The notes beneath the pieces were generated by a model. That model ran no database searches. It worked only from the letters and a program-made list of their open reading frames with translations, and had not been told where the DNA came from. Below are positions 35,700 through 47,094 of a stretch of DNA of 64,000 nucleotides, piece after piece. The position numbers and the translations under genes are program-made. The number at the start of each line of letters is the position of its first letter. Position 1 is the first letter of the stretch. Source of the stretch: Odobenus rosmarus divergens (lineage: Eukaryota > Chordata > Mammalia > Carnivora > Odobenidae); NCBI RefSeq assembly GCF_000321225.1, contig NW_004452108.1, positions 26,408 through 90,407 of the forward strand, written 5' to 3'.

Positions 35700-36660
35700 T
35701 GTACAGGCACAAAGCTTCTACGGCGGGGAGAAGGTGGATCCTGGTGGCCTTGCATGTCCGCCTGCTGGAGGGCGGGGGGGTTTCCCTGCCTCGCTCCCCG
35801 AATCCACTCAGGAGAGGCAGGGGAGGGAGGAGGCTGCAGGTAGCCACCAGCACGGAATGGAGAAGAGAGGCCCAGGAGGAAGCTGCCCAGCTGTCCACTC
35901 ACAGGGCCCAGCTTCCCCGGGGGCCTGCGGGAAGGGAGGGAGAGCGGGAGGGGCCGAGTCAGAGGCCCCGGTGCTGCAGCCGCTGCCACAAAGGGGGTAC
36001 TGAATCTGGTGGGGGTAGAAGCGGGCAGAGGGGCAAGAAGAGCACAGAGGGACGGGGCCCCCAGGGGAGCCCCACATGAGAGGGTCCGACGTCCGAGGAA
36101 CCACAAGGAAGGAACTGCACTTTGAGGGAAAGGGCCTCCTGACCTTTAAGTCTGCCCTCAGTGCCACGAGGGGACAGGCCAGACCTCAAACAGCCCCCCT
36201 GGGCTCAGGCCTGCATCTCATTATCTGCCCTGCCCCCAGAAGCTCAAGTGCCCCTTGTTCTCCGATCCCCCACCCTGCCGCCTCTCAAGTCCTTGGCTAA
36301 AGCGTGTGTTGTGGGCACAGTGACAGTGGAAGAAGCACTGAAGGCAGACCCCCAGCCTCTGTCCCCTCCTCTACTCTTCCTCACCTGCCCTGATGCCCTC
36401 AGACTCAGGGCCCTGGGTCTTCAGTGCCCTGGTGGCTGGAGATCGGGCTCCTCTCCTCCCCAATCCCTGGGGCCCATCCTGTGGCCCCGAGGAGGTGCCT
36501 GGTCCACGGACAGGTGTCATCACCAGCCCCAGTGTGGCTCCCATGAGTGGGCATCAGCCTCTGCACCTAATCTGCTAGGTGCCTCACACTAGCCCCCTTG
36601 CCCTCAGGCCCGCGGGTCTATCCTTGGCCTGAGGACCAGCATTTTTTTCCTGTTAGGTGA
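35700..36660. other. GC-rich block, no gene assigned
   Basis: High GC with moderate CpG, clearest at 35720-36080. Both strands are open over long stretches (208 codons at 35480-36106 minus, 172 codons at 35561-36079 plus), which is expected of GC-rich DNA with few stop codons. The translations are low-complexity proline/glycine/arginine mixtures with no domain. It might be regulatory, but no promoter motif stands out. Confidence 0.4.
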
Positions 36661-36689
36661 TTATCAACAGTTGAACAGATCCTCCGGGG

Positions 36690-37145
36690 GGAGGCAGGTT
36701 TGTGTTTTTAACCTCCTAACATCCCTTCCTCAAATCCATCCCCTCCTTTTCTCTCCACCACCAGCCCCTTACTCCCAGCCTCCCTCCTCCCTGCCGGGAC
36801 CCCTACAATGTTCTCCAGGCCTCTTGCCCTCTCTAATTCATTCACTTGGGGGGAAAAAAAAAAAAGTAGACCTGATTCTATCACTCTCACCCTAAAATCC
36901 CTTCAAAATTTCCCCATTGCCCTTGACCTAGAGACCCAATTCCTTCCCGTGGCCCAGAAGGCCTGGCATGGTCTAGCATGGCCTCACAGCTTCTAGTACC
37001 TTCTTCACTTCCCTGCTCTCCCAACAGACAATAAAGCTCCCTGAGGTCAGGGGCCACGTCTGGTTTGCTCTTTAGACTATTTCCAGTTTGTGACTTCATC
37101 CTGGGCTCAAGTAGTAGGAAGGGAACGAACAAATGAATGAATGAG
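36690..37145 (+). mobile_element. LINE-2 (L2) 3' region
   Basis: 'gtagacctgattctatcact', 'ctaaaatcccttcaaaattt', 'ccagaaggcctggcatggtc', 'acaataaagctccctgaggt' and the closing 'gaacaaatgaatgaatga' follow the L2 3' end in order. An A12 run interrupts it near 36854. Confidence 0.8.
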
Positions 37146-37879
37146 CGGGCGCATAATCAAAGGAGGAAGTTGTCTCTCTGGAAGGTAAAGAGGAAAACTC
37201 CCTTTGCCCAAAGCATGCCTTTAGTCTGATGCCTGAAGTTCTTAGAAGCTGGATTAGATCCCTCCCAGGTGTCTTCCAGCTCCGCAGAGGGACACAGTTT
37301 GCCCTTTTACAAACAGAGCCCTTAGACTGACACTCTGCCCGGGGCCCTTTTATCCGGCCGCTTCACGTGCCTGTAAGAAAGACCCTGGGTCCGGCCAGGC
37401 CCACGTGGGAAGAGGGAGCCTGACGTTGGGCCGCAGGGACACAGAAGAGCCTTTATTCTGGCAGACTCTTGATCCCTCACTCTGACTGAGCCCATGGGTA
37501 CACTGCGGGGGGAGAGGGATAGATAACAAGGAAGGTCTTGAGGAATGCTGGGGGAGGAAGAGAAGCCCAGCGTCTGGGCGGTGTGACCCCAGGCTACAAC
37601 GCTACAGTGCCTCCCAAAACACTCTCCTTTATCAGGAAGTTAGAATGTGAGTCACACCCCACGCCGCCGCAAGGGTTTCTCCGCTGAGCCGGGCTACCAA
37701 TTGTTCAACTAATTGGGCCGCACGCTGAACTCAACCCTAGTCCAGAGCAGGCCTCTGTGGTCAGGAGAGCGAGCCGCGTGGGGGCAGGTGCCAAGGTGAG
37801 GAAGGGGAGCTCCCAGTCACCCGGCGGGGGCCAGGAGGTGATGAATAAAAGGACAAGTGGTCCAGCGTTGTTCGGTTCA
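37146..37879. other. Unique, CpG-moderate DNA
   Basis: CpGs cluster around 37660-37830, with 'cacgccgccgcaag' and 'gcgagccgcgtggg', but less densely than at 18.5 kb. 'gatgaataaaaggac' occurs at about 37840. No gene assigned. Confidence 0.4.
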
Positions 37880-38050
37880 CCAAGAGTTGACCATCTACAG
37901 TGGCTGAATCCCTAAAACAATCCTGTGAATCCAGCAGAGCAAGACTGGACTATCATTGTTCTGCATATAAAGACAGCGAAGCTCCAACAGTACCCGCAAT
38001 GTTCGCGGTTGCAGAGTCGGGGGCAAAGGGGGGAAGCGGAGCCGGGCCCA
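37880..38050 (-). mobile_element. Diverged MIR-like remnant (tentative)
   Basis: 'aacaatcctgtgaatccagc', 'gcatataaagacagcgaagc' and 'gttgcagagtcggggg' have the order of a reverse MIR but many substitutions. Confidence 0.35.
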
Positions 38051-39229
38051 CAGCGTCCCAGGTGGGTGTTAACCCACTACATGACACTGCCCTCTGGAGA
38101 GGTTATAGGTAGGCTGTGGGGACTCTTCATGAGGTTTTTAAAAAGCTACCGTTGGTCTGAGTCGGTTTTGTAAACATCCCTGGAAACAATAGGGAGGGTT
38201 AGATAAGCCGTGGGTTAGTGGTGATTGCACAGAGCTCACACTAAAGGCCGGAGAGCGGCCAGAGAGATTAAGAGGCAGAAGACAGGACCCCCGGCCCTCC
38301 GAACTGGCCATCTGGGCCTCGGTGGGCCGCTGGGGGACACTTGCAAACCCACCTCCCTCAAGGAGTAGACCAGCCCAGCGAACAAATACAGGCGTCTTTG
38401 GTCTAAAAGGAGGAGCAAGGTGACAGGTAGAAATGTTATTTTTGTGCATTTATTTCCCACCCATGCTTGTGTACCACCACGCCGCCAGTCTGTCCTGCTG
38501 GAAGGAGAATTAAGAGGAATGTGGCAGGAACACAAGGGAATAAAATATTCAATATTCAGTTTTTTGAACCCCTAAACTAGGTCTTAAAACTCACAAATTA
38601 GACAATAGTGAGAAAAGCCCATACTTTTGATTTTCAGTCGCCAAGTTGTGCTAACAACTGTCCTAGGAGAGTAACATGCGCACTGTCAGGCACTGGGACG
38701 CGGAACTGAGGATGGTAAAGTGAGCCGACTTTTGTGGCCTGCCTGGGACATGCCACGCCCGGCTGATGTCCTCCACGCAAGCTCTTTCACTAACCGCTCG
38801 AATGCCCTGAGAAGAAGTAGGTTTCCAGATGAGGAAAGAAAGGCTGGGAACCGGGAGCCAAGCCTGATAAGTGCACAATTCAGGAAGGCACATCTGAACT
38901 CCTTGACAGGAAAGGTCGTTCAGGTCCTTTGCAGGCTTGAGATGCTGAGATTCTATTTGTCTGTGTTCATGAGTACTAGAGAGAGAGCGCGTGTGTGTCT
39001 GAGGATGTAGATGTGAACAGTAGTTTCCCGGTTACTTAATACTAGTCAAATCACAAACACAGAGGCTTACTTTCTAAACTTACTCCCTCAGAGGCAATAT
39101 GGCCTTTGTTAAAATGATAAAGAGCGCATGAATAAACAGAAAGAACTAGTTTTGTCAGAAGGGATTCAGTGTGTTTGCGTTTCTAGCTTCCTAGGGTTTG
39201 ACCTAATTGGAGCTTGCCTTTTCCTGAGC
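38051..39229. other. No recognised gene or repeat
   Basis: Unique DNA. Short frames only (up to 103 codons), no motifs. Confidence 0.45.
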
Positions 39230-39230
39230 T

Positions 39231-39303
39231 TACACATACATGTGCGCATACACACATAGGCACACATACACGTGCACACACAGGCGTGCACACAAGCACA
39301 CAA
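39231..39303. repeat. Imperfect (CA)n / CATACA-rich microsatellite
   Basis: Alternating purine-pyrimidine DNA built from ACAC, ATAC and GTGCAC motifs. Degenerate, so probably less variable than a pure CA tract. Confidence 0.82.
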
Positions 39304-39494
39304 CACTCCAGGGACTGGACTGAGCTATTCCTGGCCCTGCCTTAGCCACGTTCTTTCCTACAGAGCAATGCCCCCCTCTCTCTCTGGGCCGATTGTCTTT
39401 TATGATTAATGAATGGTTTAAATACCCACAAATTCTGCAGGCCGGCTTTGAAAGCACGAAACAGTCTCCCAGCTGCCTTCAGGATGAGCTGTTA

Positions 39495-39715
39495 GAGGCA
39501 GGGTGCGAGACACGTTGTCCAGAGCCAGGCTACTGGGGTCCTAGCCATCCGACTCACTAGCTGTGTGACCTGAGGCAGGTGACTTACCCTCTCTGAACCT
39601 CAGTTTCTTCATTTGTAGCTGGAGATAGGATAGCATCTGGTTCCTAGAGTTGGTGTGGGGATTAAATAGTTAGAACAGAACAGTGTTTGGAACAGCATCT
39701 TTGATGCTATAGTAA
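39495..39715 (+). mobile_element. MIR SINE, near complete
   Basis: 'cactagctgtgtgacctgag', 'gcaggtgacttaccctctct', 'gaacctcagtttcttcattt' and 'tggggattaaatagttagaa' cover most of the MIR consensus. The clearest MIR in the window. Confidence 0.92.
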
Positions 39716-40559
39716 GGCAGGAACTCCCGACCCTCCTCCTACAGGCTCAGATCTCCAGGATCTGCAAACCATCAGGAGGTTTGGAGCTTTGTGCCTACCA
39801 GCAGCCACACACCAGATTGAGTCTGCAGCCTTTAAAGGCCTGGGTGCTGTGTTCCCAACTTTGTAGTTGGGCTCCTGGGTGCTGGTTCCTTTTTCAGTTT
39901 TCTGAGTGAAAGTTCCCTGTTGGGCCTGTGAACCTTGCCCTCGGACCCCAGCTTGTCTGGCTCCGCATTGACTCTACATCTGCCCAGTTCAGGGATCTGT
40001 CTCATTTCTATCTATGTTCAGGAGCTGTTTCCCCAATACAGAGCCTTCCAGAATCGTACTGCTACCATCCCCCAGACTAAGAGTGCAAACCCTGCTCAGA
40101 GGCTCCTGTGGCCCCAAGCCACCTCCAGATGGAGGAAGAAGTAAGCCAGAGCAACCTCTTGAAACGGTTCAGACTAAGCAAGCTATGCTATTTGAACCCC
40201 ACTGGACAGAGTTTTAAAAACTGTGGCTCCTGGAGAATGTCAAATTCTCACTGGGCCAAAAGTGGGGAAATGATCCTGCCCACCATGCGTGCATCATACA
40301 CATGGGCCCAGTTGAATGTGTTGAGATTCACAGTAACTTGACAAAGATGTGGGAGTTGAATGGCCAGTGGGATGCACTCGGTGCCTCACCCTGGTGGTCC
40401 CGGCACGCGTGGCTGTCGTTCCCACTGACCCCTCCCCACGAAGCCACTGCGACTGTTCTCAAAGATGAGCATCTTTCTGCTCTGCTTTTTAAATGGCTTT
40501 TGATGGCTCTCAACTTTCTTTTCAACACACGATAACAAAAACCTCAATAACAATAATAA
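39716..40559. other. No recognised gene or repeat
   Basis: Unique DNA. Frames of up to 77 codons on both strands, none recognisable. Confidence 0.45.
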
Positions 40560-40755
40560 TGGTTATAATGCCAATGATCGGAAATTATTGACACCTGCAT
40601 GCCCAGTACTGTGCTAAGAACTTGACTTCTGCAGCCGTGGCTGATGTTTTATGATACACATTAAGCAGGTAGTATTGTCGCTCTACTTTACAGGGAAAGA
40701 AACTGAGACCTGGGGACATAGCACATGGCCAGTGAGAGAGGCAAGGCACACACCT
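40560..40755 (-). mobile_element. MIR SINE, minus strand
   Basis: 'tgcatgcccagtactgtgct', 'ttttatgatacacattaagc', 'ctactttacagggaaagaaa' and 'ctgagacctggggacatagc' are the reverse MIR core. Confidence 0.8.
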
Positions 40756-41384
40756 AGTTCCTTCTCCAAAACTGATTTTTTCTGGATTGTCTGTGGTCAT
40801 CAGCAGCTCCTTGTCCCTGCTGCACTGTCCTCTGCTTCTCGAAGATAAGCCTGGAGCCCCAGAATCACTGCCCCCCTGGGTCCAGGTTAGGTCAGTCTGT
40901 GAGCACATACACCGGCATGTGGAGTTCAGCAGGAGAGAAATTGTGTGTTTCTCTGTCCCGCAGCTGTGGTCCCTGGCCTCTGGGTGCCGCAGGGAGGTGA
41001 CATCTGCGGACAGGCAGCTCTCGGGTCTCCAGGTGGCCTCCTGGCAACACTTGCTTTGGTACTGCAGGCCCTGGAGTCGCTGGTGATGACTTCCCTTTGA
41101 TTTCTGCTCTGGAAGTCCCGAGGGAGGCTTCCTGACCTCCACTCCCTAGGCTCTCGCACGGTGGAAAAAGCCCCCCATTCTCCAGGTTAAATCTCTCTCT
41201 ACTCAGATGACCTGGCACAGTTTTGTTTCCCTACAAAGGGAGAGCAAGCCCCTCAGTTACAGCCCACAGGGTCCGAGGTACTGCCAGCTGGAGAGACGAT
41301 CCATTCTCCTCCTTGCACACCCTCCGCAGGTCTTGCTCACACCAGTTTCTCCCTAATGCCCAGCCCTTTCCACCTGCAGGCAAG
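40756..41384. other. No recognised gene
   Basis: GC-moderate unique sequence. The 185-codon minus frame at 40585-41142 begins here and runs into the MIR; no domain is recognisable. Confidence 0.45.
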
Positions 41385-41580
41385 CTGAGAGCTCATTTCT
41401 CCAGAAAGTCTTTCTTGATTCAAGGACCCAGTTGGGTCTCCTGGCTTCATGCTCGCTGCACCCTGTGCCCTGAACATCCTGCTTGATGTCAAGCTCTACA
41501 AGTAAGCAATTGTGTCTGTTTTGCACGTCTTTGTACCAGCACTGGGCCTATTCATTAATGAATAAATAGATGAAAAAATG
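41385..41580 (+). mobile_element. LINE-2 3' end fragment
   Basis: 'agctcatttctccagaaagt', 'caattgtgtctgttttgcac' and 'ttcattaatgaataaataga' match the end of L2, including the terminal region resembling 'gaatgaataaa'. Confidence 0.55.
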
Positions 41581-42467
41581 TCAAAAAGGCTTGAGATCAT
41601 GATGCCTGGTATAGGGAAAGAATATATGCAGCTCAAATCCCTGAAGTCTGCTAAAGAATGCATATTGGCACGGACTCTGAGCTGGGTGGGCTCCATGGGG
41701 TACAAAGGTGAGCCCACCAGGAGCCCACATCCAGGAGGTGTGAACATATAGAGGGGTCTGGTGGTCTCCATGCAGCTGCATTCTGTTAAGGTTTCTGGTG
41801 ACTTCTGCCTCCTTTGGCCCTCTAGGATCCGTATTTGTGCCTGGAGAAAAAGCAATGCCAGGAAGGAGACCATTCCCAGATGTCAAGACTCAACAGATGG
41901 CTTATTTTAGTTTCAGAACTTTCAGCAAGAGTAACCAATTGCTATCTGTTCCTTGAACAGCACACTTAAAAGACTGAGTTGACAGCATTTAAATATTGTT
42001 TATATATTTCATCAAGGTCTTGGAAAGCAAACTTTTTTTTTAATAAGTGGAGGAACAGTCCCACTTTGTTGTCGATGGACGTGCGTGGGCTGTGAGGGTA
42101 GCTGGGGTTCCACTGGACAGCCAAGCCCCGCTGAAGATGTGACCAGCTTTTAGCTTGTGAAAATCTGCAAACATGCTTTAAAACCCTACACGATTTTGTA
42201 TAAATGACACTGAAGGGTGGCGGGAAATCAAGCTTTTTCACCCCACGGGCAGTCTGTGGTTGGCCCCTTGCCCAGAGCTCCTAACCTGCCACCCCACCCC
42301 CGACACCCCACTCCCGGGGAGGGTGTTTCTCGGGTTGCATCTCAGCCCACCATCCAAGAAGCAAAGTTGTGGGCAACAAAGCTTAGAGCTGAGAAATCAC
42401 TAGGAGTGGACACGAAAGCGGCGACAGAATAGGAGCCAAGAACAAGGATCAAGTGAAAGAAGCCACC
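41581..42467. other. No recognised gene or repeat
   Basis: Unique DNA with a T8 run near 42034. Minus-strand frames of 125 and 101 codons overlap one another and lack motifs. Confidence 0.45.
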
Positions 42468-42491
42468 GGGCGGGGCGGGGCGGGGGCGGGG
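42468..42491 (+). repeat. G-rich tract, potential G-quadruplex
   Basis: Five G-runs of 3-5 bases separated by single C. It fits the classic four-run quadruplex pattern and also supplies overlapping GC-box (Sp1-type) sites. Isolated from any recognised promoter. Confidence 0.8.
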
Positions 42492-42639
42492 AGCCGCCAG
42501 TTTTATCGGAACAATCCTGGACTCCTGGACCTCTGCCGCCCTCTAGCAGACACTGGCCGCACCACCTCCTCCGCCACGGGAGCACAGACACAGAGAGCAG
42601 GCTCGGCGCTGGCCTCCTGGGCACACGCTGCCACTTTCC

Positions 42640-42750
42640 AGCAGGTGACCTTGGGAAGTTATTGAAGACAGCCCTGCAGAAGTTCTCATTTGTAAAGTGG
42701 GGGGTAATACTAGTCCTTACCTCCTGTAAGATGTTTATGAGGTTTAAATG
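42640..42750 (+). mobile_element. MIR SINE fragment
   Basis: 'caggtgaccttgggaagtta', 'tctcatttgtaaagtggggg', 'agtccttacctcctgtaaga' and 'ttatgaggtttaaatgg' follow MIR. It ends where the L1 begins. Confidence 0.8.
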
Positions 42751-42782
42751 GCCAAGATGGAGTAACAGGGACCAGATTTATC

Positions 42783-42846
42783 CTCCTCCCCCCATCTCCC
42801 CCTCCCCCGCAAGAACCCCTGGGGGTGGGGATGGGGGTGGGGCGGG
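42783..42846. repeat. C-tract/G-tract imperfect inverted repeat
   Basis: A C-rich arm (42783-42809, several C4-C6 runs) faces a G-rich arm (42821-42846, runs of G3-G5) across an 11-base spacer. The arms are partly complementary, and the G arm alone fits a quadruplex pattern. It lies near the L1 5' end. Confidence 0.7.
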
Positions 42847-43115
42847 ACTGACCAATTATCTGAAATAACAGTTTTCAGCATAGGGCACATCAGACAGGAA
42901 CTATAGGGGTCCCTGAGAAAGAGGAAACAAATGATCCCCACGATTGCCCAACTCACTGACCAGAGAGTTTCCACAGCACAGGGAGGGGACCCTGGCCCAG
43001 CTTGCAGACTCCATGAGTTGAGGAGACAAAGCCGAGAGGCCAAAGAAACTGAGACAAATACGAAGGACCTGGAGCAAGAGAGAGCTGCAAAAAGAGACAA
43101 CTCCGGAGAAGTCCA

Positions 43116-43207
43116 GTGCTCACTTCAGCAGCACATACACTAAAACTGGACCGATACGGAGATTAGCTTGGTCCCTGGGTAAGGATGACACACAAATTCA
43201 TGAAACT
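43116..43207 (+). pseudogene. RNU6 pseudogene: U6 spliceosomal snRNA retropseudogene
   Basis: Begins 'gtgctcacttcagcagcac', the U6 5' stem-loop with two changes, and continues with the U6 order through 'aaggatgacacacaaattca' to 'tgaa'. U6 base-pairs with the 5' splice site and U4/U2 in the spliceosome. Here the region around the ACAGAGA box is damaged: 'gatacggagattagc' lacks three bases and carries an A-to-G change, so function is excluded. The flanks aactccggagaa (43099-43110) and aactccagagaa (43214-43225) agree at 11 of 12, a target duplication showing L1-mediated insertion. No U6 promoter (PSE/TATA) lies upstream; that DNA is L1 5' UTR. Confidence 0.94.
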
Positions 43208-44837
43208 CAAAAGAACTCCAGAGAAAGGGTCCCCTTTAAGTATGTAGCAGAGTACCCATCAGCACGTGTGCATGGAGAAACTACGAGAGCGCAGGAAAGA
43301 ACCACCCGTCCACAGGGGAGGGAGGGGTACCCAGCATTCACACAGCACCAGAACAGCGTCTCTTCCCACAAGCCCAACTAAAAACGTCACAAACCATGAG
43401 GCATTAGGTGGAATCTTGCTTCAGGAGTAGGGAATGATTACCCCTAAAGTAAACAAAGCTCCAACCCCCCCTAAGAAATTTAAAGGCAGGACCTGAAAGG
43501 GTCAAATTGTTTCTAAGTAACTTAACTATATCCCAGGACAAAGCTCCAAAAAAAAAAAAAAAAAATGCAAGAAAACAAAAATATCCAGCACACAAGGATA
43601 AAAAGTAACAATGTCCAGCAATCGATAAAAAAAAAAAAATGGCCACACATGCAAAGCAACAGGGAAAATAACCCATAATGAGAGGAAAACTCAAGCAATG
43701 GATTGAGTGCCAAAACACAGCACATCGAAACTGGTGGAATGGGGATCAAGCAATACTTGGAGGAAAAGTTACCACACTAACTAGGTTTGAAAGCAAGGAA
43801 AATCTCAAATCTATGATTATCACCTTCCATCTTAAAAAAATAAAAAAGAAGAGCAAATTACACCCAGAGTAAGCAGAAGAAAGGAAATAATAAAGATCAG
43901 GGCATAAATCAAAGAAATAGAAAGTAGAAGAATAAGAGAGAAAAATCAGTGAAATTAAAAAACTGGAGGGTTTTTTAAAAAAAAAAATCAATAAAAATTG
44001 ATAAACCCCTGGTCAGATTGATCACAAAATCGGAAAGAAGACTCAAACTACTAATGTCAGGAGTGGTAGACTTGATATAATTATAGATTCTACAGCTGTT
44101 AAAAAGAAAAAAGAGAATATTGTGGAAAACTTGAGATCAACATAGTCAACAAGTAAAATGAAATGGACAAATTCCATGAAAGCTATTATCAGTGCTCACT
44201 CAAAAGTAAACAGATGATCTGATAGAGCCTTAATATCTATTTTTAAAGTAAATTTATACTTTAAAATATTCCCACAAAGAAAATTCCAGGCCCATATGGT
44301 TACATTAGCTAACATTTAAGAAAGAACTCATACCAATTTTATATAACTCTTCTAGAAAATTGTAACAGAGGAAATACTTCTCAGCCCAAACTGAGAGGTT
44401 GGTTAGTGTTGTCCTGACACCAAAACCAGACAGACTTTATAAGAAAACTACAGACCAATATCCCTAAGAAAATTGACACCCAAAAATAAATAAACGACAC
44501 ACACAAAAACCACACACGCACACAAACAGAAAAAAAAAAAAACCAGCCAAACAAAATTTATCAAATTAAATCCAATGATATAAAAAGATAATACGTCATG
44601 ACCAAGTGAGATATTCCACGAAGGCAAGGTCAATTTATGATTTGAAAATCAATCAGTGTAATTCACCACATTATCAATTAAAAAAGAAAAAGAAAAACCA
44701 TATAGGCATCTCAGTAGACACAGTAAAAACATTTTCATAAATTCCAACCTTCATTCTACACAAAAACTGTCCGAAAACTAGAAATAGAAGGAACTTCCTC
44801 AACCTGATAAAGGACCCCTATAAAAAATCTACTGTGA

Positions 44838-45325
44838 GTTCATCTAATTTCGTAGCTTCCAATATCATCAATACACCAACAACTCTCAAATTTATTTCTC
44901 TAGTTCAGAGCTCCTACCTGAACCTTAGATGAACTTCCGCCACTTGTGTATCTAACAGCAATCTCAAATTTAGCATTTTCAAACCGAGCTCTGGCTCCTC
45001 CCCACGAACTCTTGCTCTTCCTGCCATCTTCCCCATCTTAGTGATGCCCATGGCTCGGGTAAAGTAAATCCAAAAAACTTGGAATTACCCTCGACAGCTC
45101 TCTTGTTCTCACACCCCAACTCCAAATCCTTTAGCAAATTCATCAATCTATGTTCAAAATCCCTCCGCAATCCAACCACTTCTCACCACTGACACTGCTG
45201 CTAGCCTGGCCCCAGCCACTCACTGGGATAATTCAGCCTCTTTTCCGATCTCCTAGCTTCCTCCGCCCTGTCCCTTCACTGAACTGTCTGGCAGCCAGAA
45301 CATCTCGTCCATATCAACACTGACA
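44838..45325 (+). mobile_element. LINE-2 fragment, plus strand
   Basis: 'aactctcaaatttatttctc', 'tctaacagcaatctcaaatt', 'ccatcttccccatcttagtg', 'aaaaaacttggaattaccct' and 'caatccaaccacttctcacc' match the L2 internal-3' region in order. Confidence 0.75.
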
Positions 45326-45597
45326 TCTCTCTTTTCTTTGCTCACAGCCCTGGCTAGAACCCCAAACACCACGTCAAACAGTGATGACGGGCAGCCTGAT
45401 CTTGTTCCTCGTTTTGAAGAACATGAGTCTAATGTTTCTCCATGAAAGATTAGGTTTTTGTAGGATTTTGAATATAACTTTTGCCAAGTCGAGAAAAGTT
45501 TCTCCCATTCCTAGTTTTCTGTTTTTTTAATCATAAATGTTAAACTTTCTGAGATACTTTTCTGTATTAATTTGAATCATCATGTGATTTTCTTTCA

Positions 45598-45833
45598 AAG
45601 TCTTTTATTGTGGGAGCGCCTGGGGTGGTGCAGTTGGTTAAGCATCCGGCTCTTGGTTTCGGCTCAGGTTATGATCTCAGGGTCCTGATATCGAGCCCCA
45701 CGTCCATGCTCAGCAGGAGTCTGCTTAAGATTCTCTCTCCCTCTCCCTGATCTCCTGCTTATGAGCACTCTCTTTCTCTCTCTCTCTCTCTCTCAAATAA
45801 ATAAATAATAGAAAAATAAGTTTTTAAATGTAG
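45598..45833 (+). mobile_element. SINEC, plus strand, nested in L1
   Basis: Head 'gagcgcctggggtggtgcag', CT tract and tail 'aaataaataaataata'. The flanks at 45598-45612 and 45818-45833 are similar (aagt, T-rich, ending tg/tag), a probable but eroded target duplication. Confidence 0.93.
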
Positions 45834-46283
45834 TGAACACTGTTTTACCAAAGGTTTTATGATAATTTTCCTGATGATGAACCGCCCTTGTAGGTTACAC
45901 CCTACTTGATCATGATATGTTTTTTAACATATTATTTCATTCACTTAGCTAAGTAATAGCTAATAAGTAATAAGTAAAATTGGAGTACTGTTTTCTTTAC
46001 ATTTATTTTTCTTATCTGAATTTTGATTTAAAAATTACATTAGACTTATAAAACAGGCCAGAAAACTATCTTTTTCTATTGATGGAACTCTTATAAAAAT
46101 TAGGAATTAACTATTCCTTGAAAGTTTTATAAAACTCACCTCTAACCCATCTGGACTTGAGGTTTTAAAGATAGGAAGTCTTTAAATACCACTTTAATTT
46201 CCTTAATAATTATTGGTTCCTATAACTTTCCTCATTTCCTCATGAACTAATTTTGGCCCTTATTTTTCTAAAACTTCATTCAT

Positions 46284-46516
46284 TGCATTTGGGTTTTTTT
46301 TATGGGTTTTTTTTTTAAGATTTTATTTATTTATTTGAGAGAGAGAATGAGAGACAGAGAGCATGAGAGGGAGGAGGGTCAGAGGGAGAAGCAGACTCCC
46401 CGCTGAGCAGGCAGCCCGATGTGGGACTCAATCCCGGGACTCCAGGATCATGACCTGAGCCGAAGGCAGTCGTTTAACCGACTGAGCCACCCAGGCGCCC
46501 TGCATTTGGTTTTTTT
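46284..46516 (-). mobile_element. SINEC, minus strand, nested in L1
   Basis: Reverse carnivore SINE ending 'gagccacccaggcgccc'. The duplication tgcatttgg followed by T-run occurs at 46284-46298 and 46501-46516. Element about 46301-46500. Confidence 0.95.
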
Positions 46517-46530
46517 AAAGTTTTTAGCAC

Positions 46531-47094
46531 AATTAAACATAACATATAGTGAGTGTTTCAAGGAACCAGAGGGTTTAAGCCTTTTCAGGCTATGTTAAGT
46601 TCACTTACCAACCTGTGCTTATTTGCATAGGCCAGCCTTCTTCCCAGATGGAAACAATATCGTTTTCCTAGATAATGTTCATACATATCTCTAGAATTGT
46701 CTACAACTAATAATGTCTCCAACAGATTGTGCACCCTATGTCGTCCTTTGAAAGTCTATGTTGTTTTAATAGGATTTCAAGAACCTATGGCATGCCTGGG
46801 TTCCTTCTACAAGAAACATAGATGGATCCTTCACACCCTTCTTCCTTGCCTTTGGTATTTCATGTCACCAAAGACTACTACTGTGTCTTCCATCTTCTTA
46901 AGATGTATCCCTTCCCATTCAGTGCCTAGTGCATTGCCCAAATAACCACGTGAATGTACTGATTACAATTGGAAGTGTTATCTCTGCTACATTACAATAA
47001 ATCCAGGATTAACCAGAGAACAGTTGCCTAGAACTCCCAGTTGATGGTAATAGCTCTCCAGTATACCTTCACTTTTAGAAGTAATCAGCTGAAT
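46531..47094. other. No recognised gene or repeat
   Basis: Unique DNA with short frames only. 'ccattcagtgcctagtgcat' near 46915 faintly resembles an L2 or MIR end but is too short to call. Confidence 0.45.

Larger units (their letters stand above)
42752..44832 (+). mobile_element. Old LINE-1 (L1M type), plus strand, with 5' UTR and part of ORF2
   Basis: Starts with the L1 5' signature 'ccaagatggagtaac'. The 5' UTR continues either side of an inserted U6 copy, up to about 43700 ('acaatgtccagcaatcgata'). ORF1 is absent: by 43870 the sequence is ORF2 ('aataaagatcagggcataaa'), with 'ttgataaacccctggtcaga' at about 44000 and 'ctacagaccaatatccctaa' at about 44447. It stops abruptly at about 44832 inside ORF2. 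Heavily mutated and non-functional. Confidence 0.85.
45335..46530 (-). mobile_element. LINE-1 ORF2 fragment, minus strand, split by two SINEs
   Basis: Reverse ORF2 landmarks: 'ccctggctagaaccccaaac' at 45349, 'gggcagcctgatcttgttcc' at 45390, 'atcatcatgtgattttcttt' at 45576, then 'cacctctaacccatctggac' at 46137 and 'taatttccttaataattatt' at 46194. SINEs interrupt at 45613 and 46301. Mutated beyond function. Confidence 0.82.

Noticed and set aside
35480..36106. 208-codon minus frame opposed by a 172-codon plus frame
   Set aside because: Both strands are open because GC-rich DNA has few stops. Low-complexity translations, no domain.
43116..43207. Functional U6 snRNA gene
   Set aside because: The ACAGAGA region has a three-base deletion and a substitution, the 3' end is eroded, and no U6-type promoter lies upstream.
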